This document shows, one piece after another, positions 36,510 to 50,199 of a DNA stretch of 64,000 bases; position 1 is the first letter of the stretch, and the number at the start of each line of letters is the position of its first letter. A program made the translations under genes and the position numbers. Location of the stretch: NCBI GenBank assembly GCA_026225945.1, contig JAMJFZ010001816.1, forward strand, positions 9,203,001 to 9,267,000, in the 5' to 3' direction. This stretch comes from Cricetomys ansorgei. Its lineage: Eukaryota; Chordata; Mammalia; Rodentia; Nesomyidae. The notes under the pieces were generated by a model, which had not been told where the DNA came from, ran no database searches, and saw only the letters and a program-made list of their open reading frames with translations.

Positions 36510-39282
36510 ATAATTATCTTCAGTGAACTTTCACCTGATCAAGCCAGTCAATAATCTCATAACTGATGGAGGAAGGTCCCATGACGCTCCAAGTCTATCT
36601 GAGAAATACTGACAACTGAAAGTGCCTGGGGCAAGAGATACCATTTTCTTTTTGTTGTGTGAATGCAGGTATGTTGTCCATGTGCCAGTATATCCATAAG
36701 CACACACGCTGTACTAATTACACTCAGTGGAACTTAAAAATAGAAGAGAACATTATTCGGGGGCACTATATTTGGGAAGTATATGGAGAAAGGTAAAATG
36801 TTTAAAATAAAATGTATATACATGTGAAATTCTAAAAAACAAATAACATTATTTTTTTCTAATCGAGCAGGCAAATTAGAAGGAGATGATAAGCGTTCTT
36901 CAGAGGCATCGGTTGGGATTCTAGATAGATTTCTTTGATGTGAAAAGCAAGTATTTTCCAAAATAAAGAAAATCCAGGCAATTAATTGTTTGCAACATAC
37001 ATAGATTTCTTTCATAATATTGATAATTTCATTGGAAAAGCAGATTTGGGAATGACTAAAATGATATTAATGATATAATGAAAACTTTTACATAGATATC
37101 TTCTGAAATACTTGGTTGGGGTTTACACACATTTTCTTTAGATCTGTTATAGTTTTTCTCATAGTATAACACAACCAAAGTATATGGGAGTCACATACAA
37201 AAGAAATGTGCACAATTCACAAAATCTTCATCTGGACTCTGCTTGTTTAAATGAGGGAAATATTTCAATGAGTTACATAATGAGTCAGTCACAAAACTTT
37301 TCCTGGGAGCAAATAGCAATCCATCTCAGCTCAATGTGCCAAGTGAGAGTAATCCAGCAATAACCATTAAGACTCAGAACAGAGAAGCAAAAGCACACCA
37401 GAAAGAGAGAGAGATTGGCTCATTAAAACTAAATTCGCCTTCCCCCACAGGATACTATTGCACATTCTCCTTAATATGGAGAATTCTGGCTGACATTTTC
37501 AAGAGACATTTATAACTCAGTTCCTGGATGAAATGCAGAATGGGATGGGTGATACATGCACAACGGAAATTCTAGACTACTATTTTTTTCTAGTTTGGCA
37601 GAAAAAAAAATCTGAAATAAACAACTTTAACAGAGTTTTCTATTACATCTAAACATAGATTTCTTTAGATTTTGGAAAACATAACACTTTTATATTATAC
37701 ATCACTGTTAATCTGCATTTTAATTTGATAGATTTCTTGATTAAAAGAAATTTCATGGTTTGCACCTGGATTCACAGTACTATTGACTGTTCATGATTTT
37801 AATATGGAAAAATCACTCTAATATAGTATTCTAATAGGCTGTTTGCATAACAGGAATTGTGTAACATGAACAGAATTCCACGGTCTGTCTATTTTGTATT
37901 ATTGCGTGGTGATATTGTTATAGCTCTTTTTTAACAAATTGAAATATTTTGTGATGAAAAAATCTAATTTGTACATTTCATTATTATAGATCAATTTTAC
38001 AAAATAGTGGTTTATATATGACATTCTAATACTTAGCACTCTATCTTGCCATTCTGTCTTGTTTTTTCTTCTTTGGATTTCCTTCACTTTCCCTGATATA
38101 CTCATGTTATTATTTCTTTTTAGACTGGACATATGATAGAAACAAGCAGCATTTGTTTTTTCAGTGTCTAGCCTATTTCATGAAACATAATGACCTCTAC
38201 TTTCATCCATTCTCCTGAAAATTATATGATTTCATTCTTCTTTAAAACTTAGAGCGTATACTGTAAATATAGCATATTTGTTAATGAATTTTTTTCATTG
38301 ATGTACAAGGCTGATTGCTTTACTTGACTGGTGTGAGTAGTGTTGTAATAAATATTGCTCTGCTGGTTTTAGTATATGCAGACTTTGCTTTTATCGATAT
38401 AAATCAGTATTGATCTAACTAGAATATATAGTATTACTAGTTTTTTTTCTATTTGTAATATTTATGTATAATATTTATGTTATAAATATGTTTAAAATAT
38501 ATAATTTATCATAAAAATAATTGTATAATAATGTTAATATTAATATTACTATTGTACTAGCCAAAATTAAAATAATGTAGCACATAAAGGTAACTCATAG
38601 GACCGTGTGGACATATACCAATGGTTATGTTGTATATCCACTTGTGCCACTTTGAATAGCAACCTAATAATATTATACAATCATTTACAGACATATCTGT
38701 TCTAAACAAAAAACCTATATTAATTCAAAACTGTGAATTTAATATTTTAGCTAATAGGCTTTGTTTCTTGTAATATTGCAACTGTTTTTGTGTTACATGA
38801 TGCTATTCCTGCTAGAGTGTTGCAGGTGAAAGAAAATGGTACCCCATCTACTATCTATACAAGAACACAAAGGAAAAGCAATTACCAAAAAAAAAAACAA
38901 AAAAAAAACTGAGTAATTTTGACTTATTTCTGCTCTCACACTGAACACGATGTTTAACAGTAATTGCTATTAACACACCAAATGCTGTTACTTTTCTCCA
39001 TCTCTAGCAAATACTAGTTGACTAAAAACCTCAGCACATAGTGAAGGTCACCTAACAGTTGCAACCCTAGCTTAGCTGAACTGTGGAAAGCTTTTATTCA
39101 CTCTGTCCTTCTATTCTTCTGCTATCCCTTTTCCAAATGTTCTTTAGAAGTACAACATTGATTTTTCACCTATGTTTGTGTTTATTATAATAAATTCTAT
39201 GCTACTTTACTTGCTAACATGATTTTTGTGTCTACCTCCTTATCTCTTCATTGCTGTCACTGTCTGCAAAGACATACCGCCA

Positions 39283-39331
<49 letters not shown>
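39283..39331. repeat. (CA)n microsatellite
   Basis: About 23 CA units. The two overlapping frames at 39219-39542 read His-Thr through it and are artefacts. Confidence 0.97.
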
Positions 39332-39333
<2 letters not shown>

Positions 39334-39567
39334 CCACTGCTTTTTGTGTATACATCACAGTTCATTATGATCTTATACTTTACAGTATGTCACCTTCTTT
39401 TCAAAACGAGCTTCCCCAATTTTACACAGTACTGACTCTGTTATACTATAAACTTCAGTTCAGATATCATCTGCATTACTTTCCTAGGAATGCATTAACA
39501 AATTGGCACAAATTTGTTGTCTTTAAATCAGTTTCCTCCTAGATAGACCTGAATACTAAATAATCTT

Positions 39568-39801
39568 TGTATTGTCTTCAGGTGTTAAATTTCTGTGTGA
39601 GATGTTTGATTAGTTATGATCTTCATGTACTGTCAGTAAAATATCTGAGGAGTTCTGAATCGATAAAAACACCTGAACTCCGATGCTCAGGGTCCCACTG
39701 TCAAATGTGGTGTTTGCTATGATGGTGGTTCCCTCTGCTGAGGTCTGGAAGGGTTTGTGCTTATGAATATCCCTCCTTTTCTCTCTTGGTGAGACCATGC
39801 A
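39568..39801 (+). repeat. left terminal direct repeat
   Basis: It starts TGTATTGTCTTCAGG and probably ends at CCATGCA. The first 188 bases align almost without gaps to the right copy, and the last 45 are poorly conserved. The polyadenylation-like motif is degraded here to CGATAAAAACAC. Confidence 0.55.
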
Positions 39802-40783
39802 GTGGTAAAAAACTAAAAATAGTGTGCCAACATCATGCTAGCCAATACAACATGGAGACAAGGAAGAATGAAAAAGAAACTACAGACCTCAGAGTCCATT
39901 TTGTTTTGCTTTGCTTTGTTTTGTTTTCTAAAAACTTGTCCAGATACTGGTGATGGTGCTGAGAACTCTATCCATGAGGAAACTCTTACTGCAGACAAAG
40001 TGATCAGTTATTTTTCCAACAAACCAGATTCTGTCTTAAACTCTAGAAAGTTTTTCCTCAGGGTAAGCACACAGAAACTGTCTTCCAGAACTGGCAGAAG
40101 TTGTATCTCATGCTGGCAGACAAACTTGGTTCTGAAAGAGTCACCCAGGTGGTTTTGAAGGCATGAAGGGGGTCTTTGGAGAGCAACTGAGGCTTGACAC
40201 AGTGAGAGGCCAGGAGAGGCCATTGATGAAGTTTCAACCTCAATAGCAGCTGAAGGTCATGCAGATAAGTTGAGGCTTGGCACCATGAAGAGAACCGAGG
40301 AGAGGCTATTGGTGAAAGTGAAACCCAGTTGTAGCAAGGGACCTCAGTATTCTGAAGATGCTAATACCATGTGACAAACACCAAGAACAGCAGCAGCAAT
40401 GAAATGGAAACAGCCATAGCCTGGAGGATGAACTGCATATGCTATAGAAGGCAGAGCCAGATCCAAGCCCTTTGGAGGAACCCAGAAGATGGTGAGTGAA
40501 TTCCAGATAACTGGATGTTGATAATGTTCTTCTGCTGTCTAGCGACCTTGTGAAAACCTTGATAAATCTTTGGTTTCATTTGGTCCTGTGCATTTAGCAA
40601 GTCCATTTTTTGTTACTCTTGTAAATAGTTTTGTTGGTATAGTGTTAAATTGTGTTGTTGACATAAAGCAATTTTTTATTGGCTTATACAGAAAAGGGAA
40701 AATGTTGTGGAAGTTTATTTTTATATATGTATAAAATGTTTTATGCACTATTAAGTGAGGGGCTAGCCTAGGTCTTGGCATTC

Positions 40784-41020
40784 TGTATTGTCTGCAGGTG
40801 TTGAATTTCTGTGGCGGCGGTGTTTGATTGCTTACAATCTGCATGTGCTATCAGTAGAATATCTGAGAAGTTATGAATCAATAAAAACACTTGATCTCAG
40901 ATGCCCAGGATTCTACTGTTGAGTATGGCACTTGCCATGATGCTACTTCCTTCTGCTGAGGCCTGGCAGGGTTTCCAACCTATGAAAGTGTTTCCCTGTG
41001 TTTCCTGTTCAGCTGCCTCA
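40784..41020 (+). repeat. right terminal direct repeat
   Basis: It starts TGTATTGTCTGCAGG, carries TCAATAAAAACACTTG and ends near GCCTCA. Divergence from the left copy suggests an old element. Confidence 0.55.
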
Positions 41021-41172
41021 TAAGCATATTACCACAGCTGCAGGCTTGCTAATGACTCCATTCTTGCTTTCCACTTTTTGATAGGATGTTGGTCACATCT
41101 ATTTAGATTTGATCAAAAAGATCTCATAATAATTTGTTTTCAAATACAAGGAATATTTTCAAAAAGAAGGTT

Positions 41173-41175
<3 letters not shown>

Positions 41176-41250
<75 letters not shown>
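41176..41250. repeat. (TC)n(TA)n compound microsatellite
   Basis: About 16 TC units pass directly into about 21 TA units. The 78-residue frame at 41124-41360 (minus) reads through it. Confidence 0.98.
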
Positions 41251-41252
<2 letters not shown>

Positions 41253-43842
41253 CTTATAGAGTTGGGGTGTTAGTGAAGTTTTTTTGGTGGGAACAAGCTC
41301 AGTCTCCACGATTGCTTTCTTTTCATGCTTCATGTTAAACATACTCTCACATATTAGCATTGTTGATGATTTTCAATGAATAGTTTGTAGTATGTTGTCT
41401 CCAAATATAGAATTAATTTTGGGAGGATTCACTTCATGTGCTATTTCTCCTCTTGATTCTTAACTCTAGTTCCCCCCAAAACATTGCATATACAAACATA
41501 TTATTATAAGCTTGATGTTGTATGAATGTCTAACAAACAATTATTTCTAAGATATTTTGGATATCAGTGCTTCTTTGAAATGTGGCTATTTTAATAATTT
41601 AACATGTGAAAAATATACATAACATTACAAATTTGCCTTAACTTTGCAAGCCAGGGTTTCTATTTAATGATAAGTCAAGGTTATGTAAGTTTCTATCCTC
41701 TTGAAAAAATCCAATAGAACTTAAGTACAATTCAAGAGTGAGTCTCCATTATATTAATGTAGCACAAAATCCAATTTTTGGAAAAGTTCCCAGGCAATTG
41801 GGGTTACAAAGTCATCTTGTCCTCTACATTTATGTATAATGGCAAAACCTGAATCATCATGATATATGGCAATATTGCTGAGAAGGTCAAACTCTTTCTC
41901 AAAGACACTTGATTACTTCTACTGTCAGATGCCATCTATCTGGTACATAATCATTATATTAATTTCATGGAAGGTAAATCATGGGGCACAAGTAAAACCA
42001 CTATAAATATGTTATATGAAAAGTAGATGTAATAATCAAGGAGATGCCACTTAATTAAGTATTTAATTTAATAATTTCATAGTTTTAGTGATCTAAGGCA
42101 TAGAATTAATTTATAAAATTATTTCATTTTGATAATCCATATTTCAAAGATAAAGTTAAATTTGAATATATTAGAACCTTGCTTTACATGGTAGTTAAGA
42201 ATTTTATAGGTTTCCCGTATTACATATTTTAAAATAAGCAAATTATTAATAACAATTTCAAAATGTTGTTTTCAAATACCATTGTTATACAAATACCATA
42301 AAAGTTGTCTGTTTTACTTGATGCAGTTTAAAAAAAAATTAGAATATTTATGTCAATTTTATTGTGGAAACAGATAAAAGCTAAACATCAATTTAAGATG
42401 GAAGAAATTCAGTAAAAGAAATAAAAAAATAATCGTTTCTTCAGTAAATGGAGTACAGTTCTTCTCTACAACAGTCATATAAACTATAAAGCAACTTTCA
42501 GGTTCTAAAATTGATGAAGAAACAAACAATAAACAATCAAATAAATAATACAAGAAGAATATGAAGATATCTACCTTTGGATATTCAGTAAAATAAAAGT
42601 TTAGGTTTTAATTGAAAGTTTAGTAGCATTAAGTCCTCAAAGCTTGGCACTGTCAACATTTTGGCTGTAAAATTATTCCTTATATACAGTTCATTTCATG
42701 TTTCAGGAGCATTCTGTTCTACTCATTTATTTCAAGATGATAAACCTACCACCTTCTTGCATGACAAGCCGAAATATGACCCAAAATTGTCAAACATCTT
42801 GCAGTGGTTGGAAAGAGATGGAATGTCTATGGTTGAGAACTATTTAAACACAACTAATAACCTATGCAATACCCCTGCTATATTAGAGTGACAGCTAGCA
42901 GGCTTACATCTGTCCCAACATTTGTTAGAAATATATACTAATTCAAATAAGACAAATCTAAATTTTTACTACTCTTGATCTTAACCAATTGGATAAGGAA
43001 GTATAAACTTAGAATTGAGTGCAAGAAAATCATGTGAGTGAAAACTGGTGAGCGAGGCAAATCCTTCATGGAACCATCCATTGATATGTCAACACAGTTT
43101 GGAAAAAAGAAACTTAACTTTAGTAATGATCTTAAAGCATTTTGTTGTTTATAAGGAAAAGCAAAATGACAAAGGAAATAGAGCCATTATTAGTAAGAGG
43201 ATTTTAGACCAAACTGCTTTGTTGTCTTTAGAGCATAAGAACAAAGACTGATAACAATGTGATTTCCAAAATTGAATCAATGAAATAACAAAATGGGGAA
43301 AATAAAGGCTGCAGCATAATAATTCAAGCAAAAACTGATTGAAAGGAACAAAAAGACTAAAGAATAAAATATTTCATTCTAATCATAATTTCAGTAAGTT
43401 AATTAAGCATAAAATTAGATATAGTCCAAGAATCAGATGATGGGAACTTCCAGAATCTTTTCTTCAGATACAAAATGTTAAGGATGTCTTAAGAAAAAAA
43501 GCCATGCAGCATAATTTGTCAACCTACTCATAGCATACAAGAAGCCTAAAGAAAGAAATGATTCTAAATTTATCAAAAAATAAGAATATACAGGGAGTCA
43601 TTTTCAGAAAGTCTATACTCATTCCTATATATTAAGTGTTCTTCACATCTTATTCCAACTTTGCCTTTAAATTATCTTGGGCAGAAATTAAATATATTTT
43701 GAAATGTAAGCTATATACACAATATATGAATTATTTTTTTGTCCCCAATACAGATAGTATTGTGGTAGGACATTTAGAAGATTAGCTCACTTATCTCTTC
43801 ATCTTGCTCATGCAGACTGTGGAGTGTTTAAAGGGATATTAC
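41251..43842. other. AT-rich stretch, nothing recognised
   Basis: About 2.6 kb without a named repeat. The plus frames at 42661-42891 (76 residues) and 43048-43251 (67 residues) look slightly more protein-like than most, but I do not recognise them. The first is preceded by a TTTCATGTTTCAG acceptor-like site at about 42694-42706. Confidence 0.4.
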
Positions 43843-43930
43843 CCTTGCAGCTGCTGACTACGTGCTTCGGTAGAGGTGATGCATGTTCGTGTCATCAACA
43901 AGCCAGATTCTTCTTCAAACCAGGCCAATC
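43843..43930 (-). CDS. candidate 88-bp internal exon (unidentified)
   Basis: On the minus strand a TGTCTGTTTTCAG acceptor precedes an 88-base segment that ends CTGCAAGG before GTAATA. One frame is open across the whole segment (2 bases, 28 codons, 2 bases), and the other two contain stops. The peptide starts LAWFEEESGLLMTRTC. Three CpGs occur in 88 bases, against a CpG-poor background. I do not recognise the protein, so no gene is named. It could be a real exon of a gene with long introns, an untranslated exon, a conserved non-coding element or chance. Confidence 0.3.
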
Positions 43931-46900
43931 CTGAAAACAGACATCATTTATTAATAGTATAAATATCACACACTGTCCTTTTAGAACAAAAATTAGTTGA
44001 AAATCCATAAATATTAGTAAATAGTGATAAGAAAAAAACAAACATAAGACAATGGGATATTTATCAAATGTGAGCTTGTTCCTAAAACTTAAGGAAAGAA
44101 AATAGCAGTTTCACCATACAAATCAAAGTGGCAAAACAATATATAAAAGATAAAAAATAAAAAAAAGATATAATAATTGAAAGAGGAGTCTGATATTATT
44201 CAGAAAGCTATTGCTTTGATTTATTGCTCAATATGCAGACATGGAAAATAATATAATAATGGATAGTTTATTTTTAGGTTAACTCATTTTTTAAAAAAGT
44301 ATTTTTTCACTATTTATATATGTATTCAAGGTATGGTGAACATGCTCAATCATTACCCTCTCTAGTCCCCTCTTCCCACTGCCCCTACTGTTGTGATACT
44401 GGCATGGTTATGTTTTTAAATTTAAGGAATGGAGATTATTTTGGGCTACATTATAAGCATAGCATAATGCCATAGACAGATCACTGCCTTGTTTAGCTGA
44501 TAACCGCAGTGAATACATCCAGGAAGTGAAGGCTGAATATATTTATTTAGAACAAATAAGAGTGATGAGTCCTACTTTCTAATACATGAAATGCTATTGA
44601 TTAGTATGACATAGTGAAATGGGCATTTTTAGAAGAACTTGTTCTTAGAGACTTCACTGTTATCCATTGTCATGGTGGGGAGTTTATGTGATTCCTCCAT
44701 ATCTTTTGACTTGCCTCTGAAAGAATTGCACAGCAGATCACCACATGTGCCCATAATGTACAATCCTAATTAGCACAGGAAACTCTGGATACAATCAAAC
44801 ATGATTGAAAATATGCCTAGAAAATTTACCAGATGTGTTGATATGGTCAAAGCCTAAATCCACTCCTGTGTGAATACATAATACAGAATACAGAAATATG
44901 TGTATGTTCTTGTTGCTATTTTAAGGCACAAAACACCTCCATAGTTATCATGTTTGTCTGGCACATATAACCAATCAATACACCTTAACTATTTGCTGAA
45001 GGGAAATGCTTATATGCAGCTACACTGCCTCTGCCATATGGAAGTACATTAGAGAAAGATAACACTGCTGCATAATGGTACATGATTTACTGTCAATATT
45101 AATTTTTTTGAGGTGACAGATAGGGTGAAAAATCTGTACTCATTATGTGTATGCAAATATTGTTTTCACTACTGCCATAATGTTAGGTTTTATGCAAGCA
45201 TATATTTGCTTATTAACTTGGGATTTCAATGAAAATCTGCATACATAAATCACTGCTTCAGATACAGGTGAAAACTTCTGGAGAAAGTTTGGCAGGAAAA
45301 ATAAGTATGTGGTAAAAATGTCCAGTTGAACTTATCCATGAATGTGAAGGCTTGGGAGCATAGAAAAGGAAGAAGAAGAGGAATGGGAGATCAGAGCAAA
45401 CTCTTTCATTAATTAAGCTGCCACTTGATTTGTTTGGATGTTTTAAATTACTTTGATCAGAGTAGTTCCATGATTTGTGTTTTGATGGAAATTACAGAAG
45501 AGCGCTGACAACCTTCTCAATGCTAAATGAACTCATTTTGATCTGGACTCTGCAGAGAAATCAAAAGGCTAGTGATATGAGCAGTTCACTAAGGAATGCA
45601 GCCCAAGTTTATAGCCAGATGTGAATTTGCAAACTGTGCACCTGCCACTCTCTTATTGAACATGGCATAAAATTGTACAGATTTTCATTTGAAGCTTAAA
45701 AGCACTATAGCACTCCTGACATCTGGATTATAGAAGTGTCCAAGCCAATTGTAAAATACAGCCTCCTGATGGAGAAGGTGAATGTATGAGATTAATCTTA
45801 CTGCTTACCTGTAAAATGAAAACAGCATGAAAGCATGAATTGGCTGCATTTTGTTCATTACATGTCCAGATGATAACCCAGAAGTACAAGGAAATGTTAT
45901 TTGTTGTTGTTATTGTTATTTTTTCTGAGAATTAAATTAGATAATCTTGACCCCACCAAAGAACCTAATATTATACCAAGCCAATAGAAAAAAAAAACAT
46001 TCCAGAGAATAAAACTAGAAGAACTTTATGTTCTTATTAAGTTTCATTTTAATTTCTAAAATACCAAGCAACACTTCTTTTCATAAAAGAGAGCCAGAAT
46101 GTACTGAACATAAAGGTTATTGTTATGGACAGAAAAGTCTAAAGAGAGTAGAAATAAGCACACACAATGGGTTTCTCATTTCAAAGTTATGTTCTTTGTA
46201 AGGAGCTCAGAGAGAGACAGAAGAATAACTAGCTAATAGGTTACACCTGGATACTCTTTGTTGTTAAATTAAAAACAGAGGGATTAGCTTGTCATATCAA
46301 TCAAAATCAGCATCTTTGAGAAGAAAAAGTCTATCTGAATGTACTTGTGATCAGATACACTTCGGTGTTACCATTCTCTAAGAAGGATGCTTGCAACTCT
46401 ATTCAACCTAATTTAAGCAACCAACTCTCTAGTAAAACTTTAGTAAAAACTCTAGTAAAACAATTTAATTCTTTTTTTGTTGTAGGTGTATGTATTTTAC
46501 TACAATCAAATTAAAATTCCCTGCCTTTAAAATTTCCCTAGGTCTCTTTTGGAAGAATTTCCCCAAAGTTTCCCGTTTTAATAAACTTTTCACCTAGTGT
46601 CACATTTAAATTCACTGAAAGACATACTATAATTGGGCTATAAATTATTCTCACTTCTAATATGATAGGCATTTGAAGCATGGATGCTTGAACACATTTC
46701 TGAGTGGAGATAACAGATGTTTATTTGAACTCTTTAAACTAAATTTATCATGATGTCAATAAGGCAATTGCAGTGGGCTCCCCAGTGCACTCAGAGACCA
46801 AATGCCTTTTATTTAACCTATACTATCTATGCATTCTATATTTTCTTTCAAATGCATAACCCAAAAAATACAGCTAAATTATGAATCTACATGGGGGCCA

Positions 46901-49900
46901 ATTGAGATTTCAATTAGTAAAATTAACTGTGATTTCTACGTATATTAATTTCAGATAATTTAATGAGGTATAGATTTCTCCAATATAAATTCAGATTCCA
47001 ATTAAAATTAACATTACATTTTTGAAAATGTACCATTTGCTAGAATTGCTGGAAAAATAATTGTTCTTTGCCTAAACTACAGATATTTATCATCTGGTAT
47101 CAATTTTTATTTTAATTTTATTTTGTGACCTAAACGTTGTACTAAACTACATTTTAAAACTGAGTAAATATATTAACTTCTTAATGCTATGATATTTTTG
47201 TTTTAATAAAAAAAGGAAGCAGTAAAACATGTAAATATCTTACCAAAAGTTATGTAATTAAAAAATAGGAGCCAAAAATACTGAATACAGGGTCATTGTT
47301 TTATAGTTGATATTTCCTCTCATTTCAGGTTGTATTTTTACTCACTGACAAACTTGACAGTTTCCTTCAAAAGCAAATATCTACGTCCAATTTTATTTCA
47401 TTCATTATTTTGATACATGATTTCATTGAGTGACATACAACATCACATATGTGAATGTGAAGATCATCGTTCACTCTATCCTTTGGAAATGGAGTAGTGG
47501 AAATTGAAAATCACATGAAGTAGGTTGCATATTACTTATCAAAATTAAGTGTGGAAGTTCAAGTTAATTGATAATATTCAGTAATGGTAAAATTATATCA
47601 TCTTAGCTTTTTCAAAAGGTAGAGTACTTACAATTCACAAGAAGTCATACCATTCATTTGATGCATGAATGTATGGCTACTACCCAATTAAAAGGAGAGG
47701 AAAACCCTATGCAGTAAAACAAAACACTTGCCATTTGAAATACCTCATCCTTTTAAAGCTGAACTGGTTTCTAGCTCTCCATAAAGGGACAGAGAACAAG
47801 CAGTCTTGTGTTAAAAGAAAACTTTCTTGTCATCTAATGAAACAAACACTCTCCATGAGAATGCTCATAGCTCTTCTGGGAGACAATCTGAGTGTTCACT
47901 CCTAATATGGAAAGAATATTCTCATTGTGAAAAAAAACAAAGCAAGTACTCTGACAGTCCTTAACAATGGTAAGACTCAGAAAATATAGTAAGACTTATA
48001 AATATAGTAGTAGATAATATTATATATAATATAGTACAACCAGATACATTGTATTATAATGTATTCTTCCAGACTGCAGACACTTGGATTTCACAGTATG
48101 TTTGCAGGGGCAAAAATTGTTAGAAAGTACACATATATTGAGATCATAGACCATGCTACCATTATTGTACATTTATAGTACTGGAATGTCTTCAAGAAGA
48201 GCTGGAGTCCCTGCTCAGCAAGATTCTTCTCCTCACTCCCTTGTCTTTCACACCTGTTGACCACTATTTTCTCTCCTCACACTAGCACACTGGCTGAGCC
48301 TTTTATTCCACAGAAAAGTCACTAACTTTTGTTTCTTTATGGTTAAGGTAATGGCTGGTGCATTTTCTTCATATGGGATGTTGCAAACTGTACAGCATCT
48401 CAGTCTTCTGAAAATCAGCCCTGACTTAGATCTGACCTGAATTTTCAAAATGTTTAGTGATTCAACCTAATATGAATTTTATTATGAAAGAAAGAAAAAT
48501 AAAAAAGAAGGAAATAAAATGGCATAGTTAATTTAATTAGTCTATTTTCCCCATAGAAATACAAGTGTGTTTGTAAAATATGATTGAATGTATATAATCA
48601 AATAAAAATGTATTCTTTTATTAAAAATTTAAATGTCTGAAATGATAGTAGCATATCATGTTAAAATGATTATTACTGGAGTGCACAAACTTAACTATGA
48701 CTCAAGTTCATTTTCCATTGAATATTTTTAATCCAAATGGCAGACAACACTTTTCCTTATATTTTAAATAGTTACTAACTCAGTCTTAGTAACTGCTTTG
48801 ATTGGTGTGGCTAATATGGGCTCTGGGAGCTCTTGCCAAGTTTTTAAGTAAACATCACTCACACTTATGGTTCAGGTATTAAATGATTAGAAATGTCTAA
48901 TTCTAAATCACAAGTTACAAAGATATTTAAGTGTAGATAAGGAATAATCCTTTAACTTAAAAATACTATTATTAAATGAAGCATGATTCTAAGCCTACTT
49001 CTGACACTGCTGTTTTGAGTAGATAGAAAATATTTAATAATAGTCAAAGAGCTGCTGTTAATCCCAGGGCAAAATATAAGACCACTACCACAATTTTCAA
49101 GCCAAATTTGGCAGGACAATGGACACTTCTCAGGCCCACACTCAAGATTTCAAATTATCATGTCAAACTACATTAGTCAGATATTTATTAATGCAAAGCC
49201 CACAAGGCTACATACTTCCTACATTCATCCAACCAGGGGCAAGCATGCATCCTGACATACTTCCTTCATATGAAGCATATCCTGTGAAATTGAGTCAAAT
49301 ACACTTGCTTATGGAAGTAAAAAACTCACTGCTTGTTGTCTTACATGAACAACAGCTCCCAGCATTCTAGAGAGTTATCTGTCCTTGGGCAAGTGGGGCT
49401 TACAGGTTAGAGGCATTTTTTAATAATCTCTTCAGCACAGTAATTTAAACTTAAAACACAACTTTAGTTCTCATATCACCTTCACACATTGATAAGTTGA
49501 GATTGAATTTTAATGTTTTTACTGTATTTAAAATGTAAAAATGTTACTGTACTTTCTTGTGTGGCATAAAAATAAAAACATGTAGACTGTGTTGCTGGGA
49601 AGAATTACTTCAAAGTCTTTGAAACTTGCAATAGTGGCTATTTAAAAAAGTTAAAGTCTAAAAGGCCATCACAAAAAAGGAGCAGAAAGTTTCTAAGAGT
49701 GGAACATCGAGTTTGCTGAAGTTGTAAATCGTAAGAATGTTAAAAGTACAGACATAATGTCATAACAACATGACTGCCTGTTTAGGCATGAGCGGAACAA
49801 AGACAACAATAGGCATGCTAATGGGAAAATGAGGCTTCAACCATACACAAAGAACTACAGGCAACTACAGGAAGGGAAACAATAGTCTTCTACATACATA

Positions 49901-50199
49901 GCATTGGTTCTAGAATATGAAATATGCAGCCCTGAAAATATATACACTTATATACAAGTGGCATTATTCAGACTGAGCAGATTTTACCTGTGTGTATAGG
50001 AATATATGTTACAACAGCAAGGGCTTAAAGGAAGGAGAGGAAATGGGGAGTAGATATAGTTGAAATATGACATCAAAAAACCAAAAATAATTAATAAATA
50101 TATGGGTAGCCAAAATTGCTCAGTGCGTAAAGGATGTGTACATTAAATTTTTTTTATAGAATCTATTTAAATTTTTTTGTTTGAGAATGGTGTAAATTT
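43931..50199. other. unique AT-rich stretch, partly conserved-looking
   Basis: The largest segment without transposons that I can name. 44500-45860 looks like non-coding conserved sequence and is treated as a finding. The frames at 47669-47905, 48248-48448 and 49119-49370 have no recognisable domain. 44330-44400 has a pyrimidine-rich patch that may be an old L1 tail. Confidence 0.45.

Larger units (their letters stand above)
35776..39282. other. AT-rich stretch with simple repeats only
   Basis: No gene was recognised. It contains a TTCC-rich tract at 36229-36291 and a TA/CA microsatellite at 36462-36508. Region 37260-37460 has balanced composition and may be conserved. The frames at 36734-37015 and 37899-38132 (minus) show no known motif. 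Confidence 0.5.
39568..41020 (+). mobile_element. two-LTR, non-coding retroelement (RMER1-like?)
   Basis: Two direct repeats of about 190-235 bases (39568-39801 and 40784-41020) flank about 0.98 kb. Both start TGTATTGTCT and share AATATCTGA.GAGTT, an ATAAAAACAC element (AATAAA intact in the right copy), TGCTGAGG.CTGG and AGGGTTT. The interior has a CAGATTCTG-rich part, a diverged 83-base tandem duplication (40188-40353) and GGAGGAACCCAGAAGATGGT. It has no recognisable gag, protease or polymerase frame: the 107-residue frame at 39835-40158 has no motif. It resembles what I recall of rodent RMER1 repeats, but the name is unverified. Confidence 0.55.

Noticed and set aside
39219..39542. 107-residue frame with a His-Thr run
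   Set aside because: It exists because (CA)n has no stop in any frame.
39835..40158. 107-residue frame as a possible gag-like protein
   Set aside because: No zinc-knuckle, capsid or protease motif is visible. The frame is short and lies in non-coding interior sequence of the two-LTR element.
43841..43940. Plus-strand reading of the exon candidate (acceptor CCCTTGCAG at about 43842-43850)
   Set aside because: The plus frame stops after 27 codons and has a weaker donor (GAGGTGATG within the segment). The minus-strand reading uses both borders and leaves one frame fully open.
49119..49370. 83-residue plus-strand frame
   Set aside because: It looks mildly protein-like, but no domain, start context or splice support was found.
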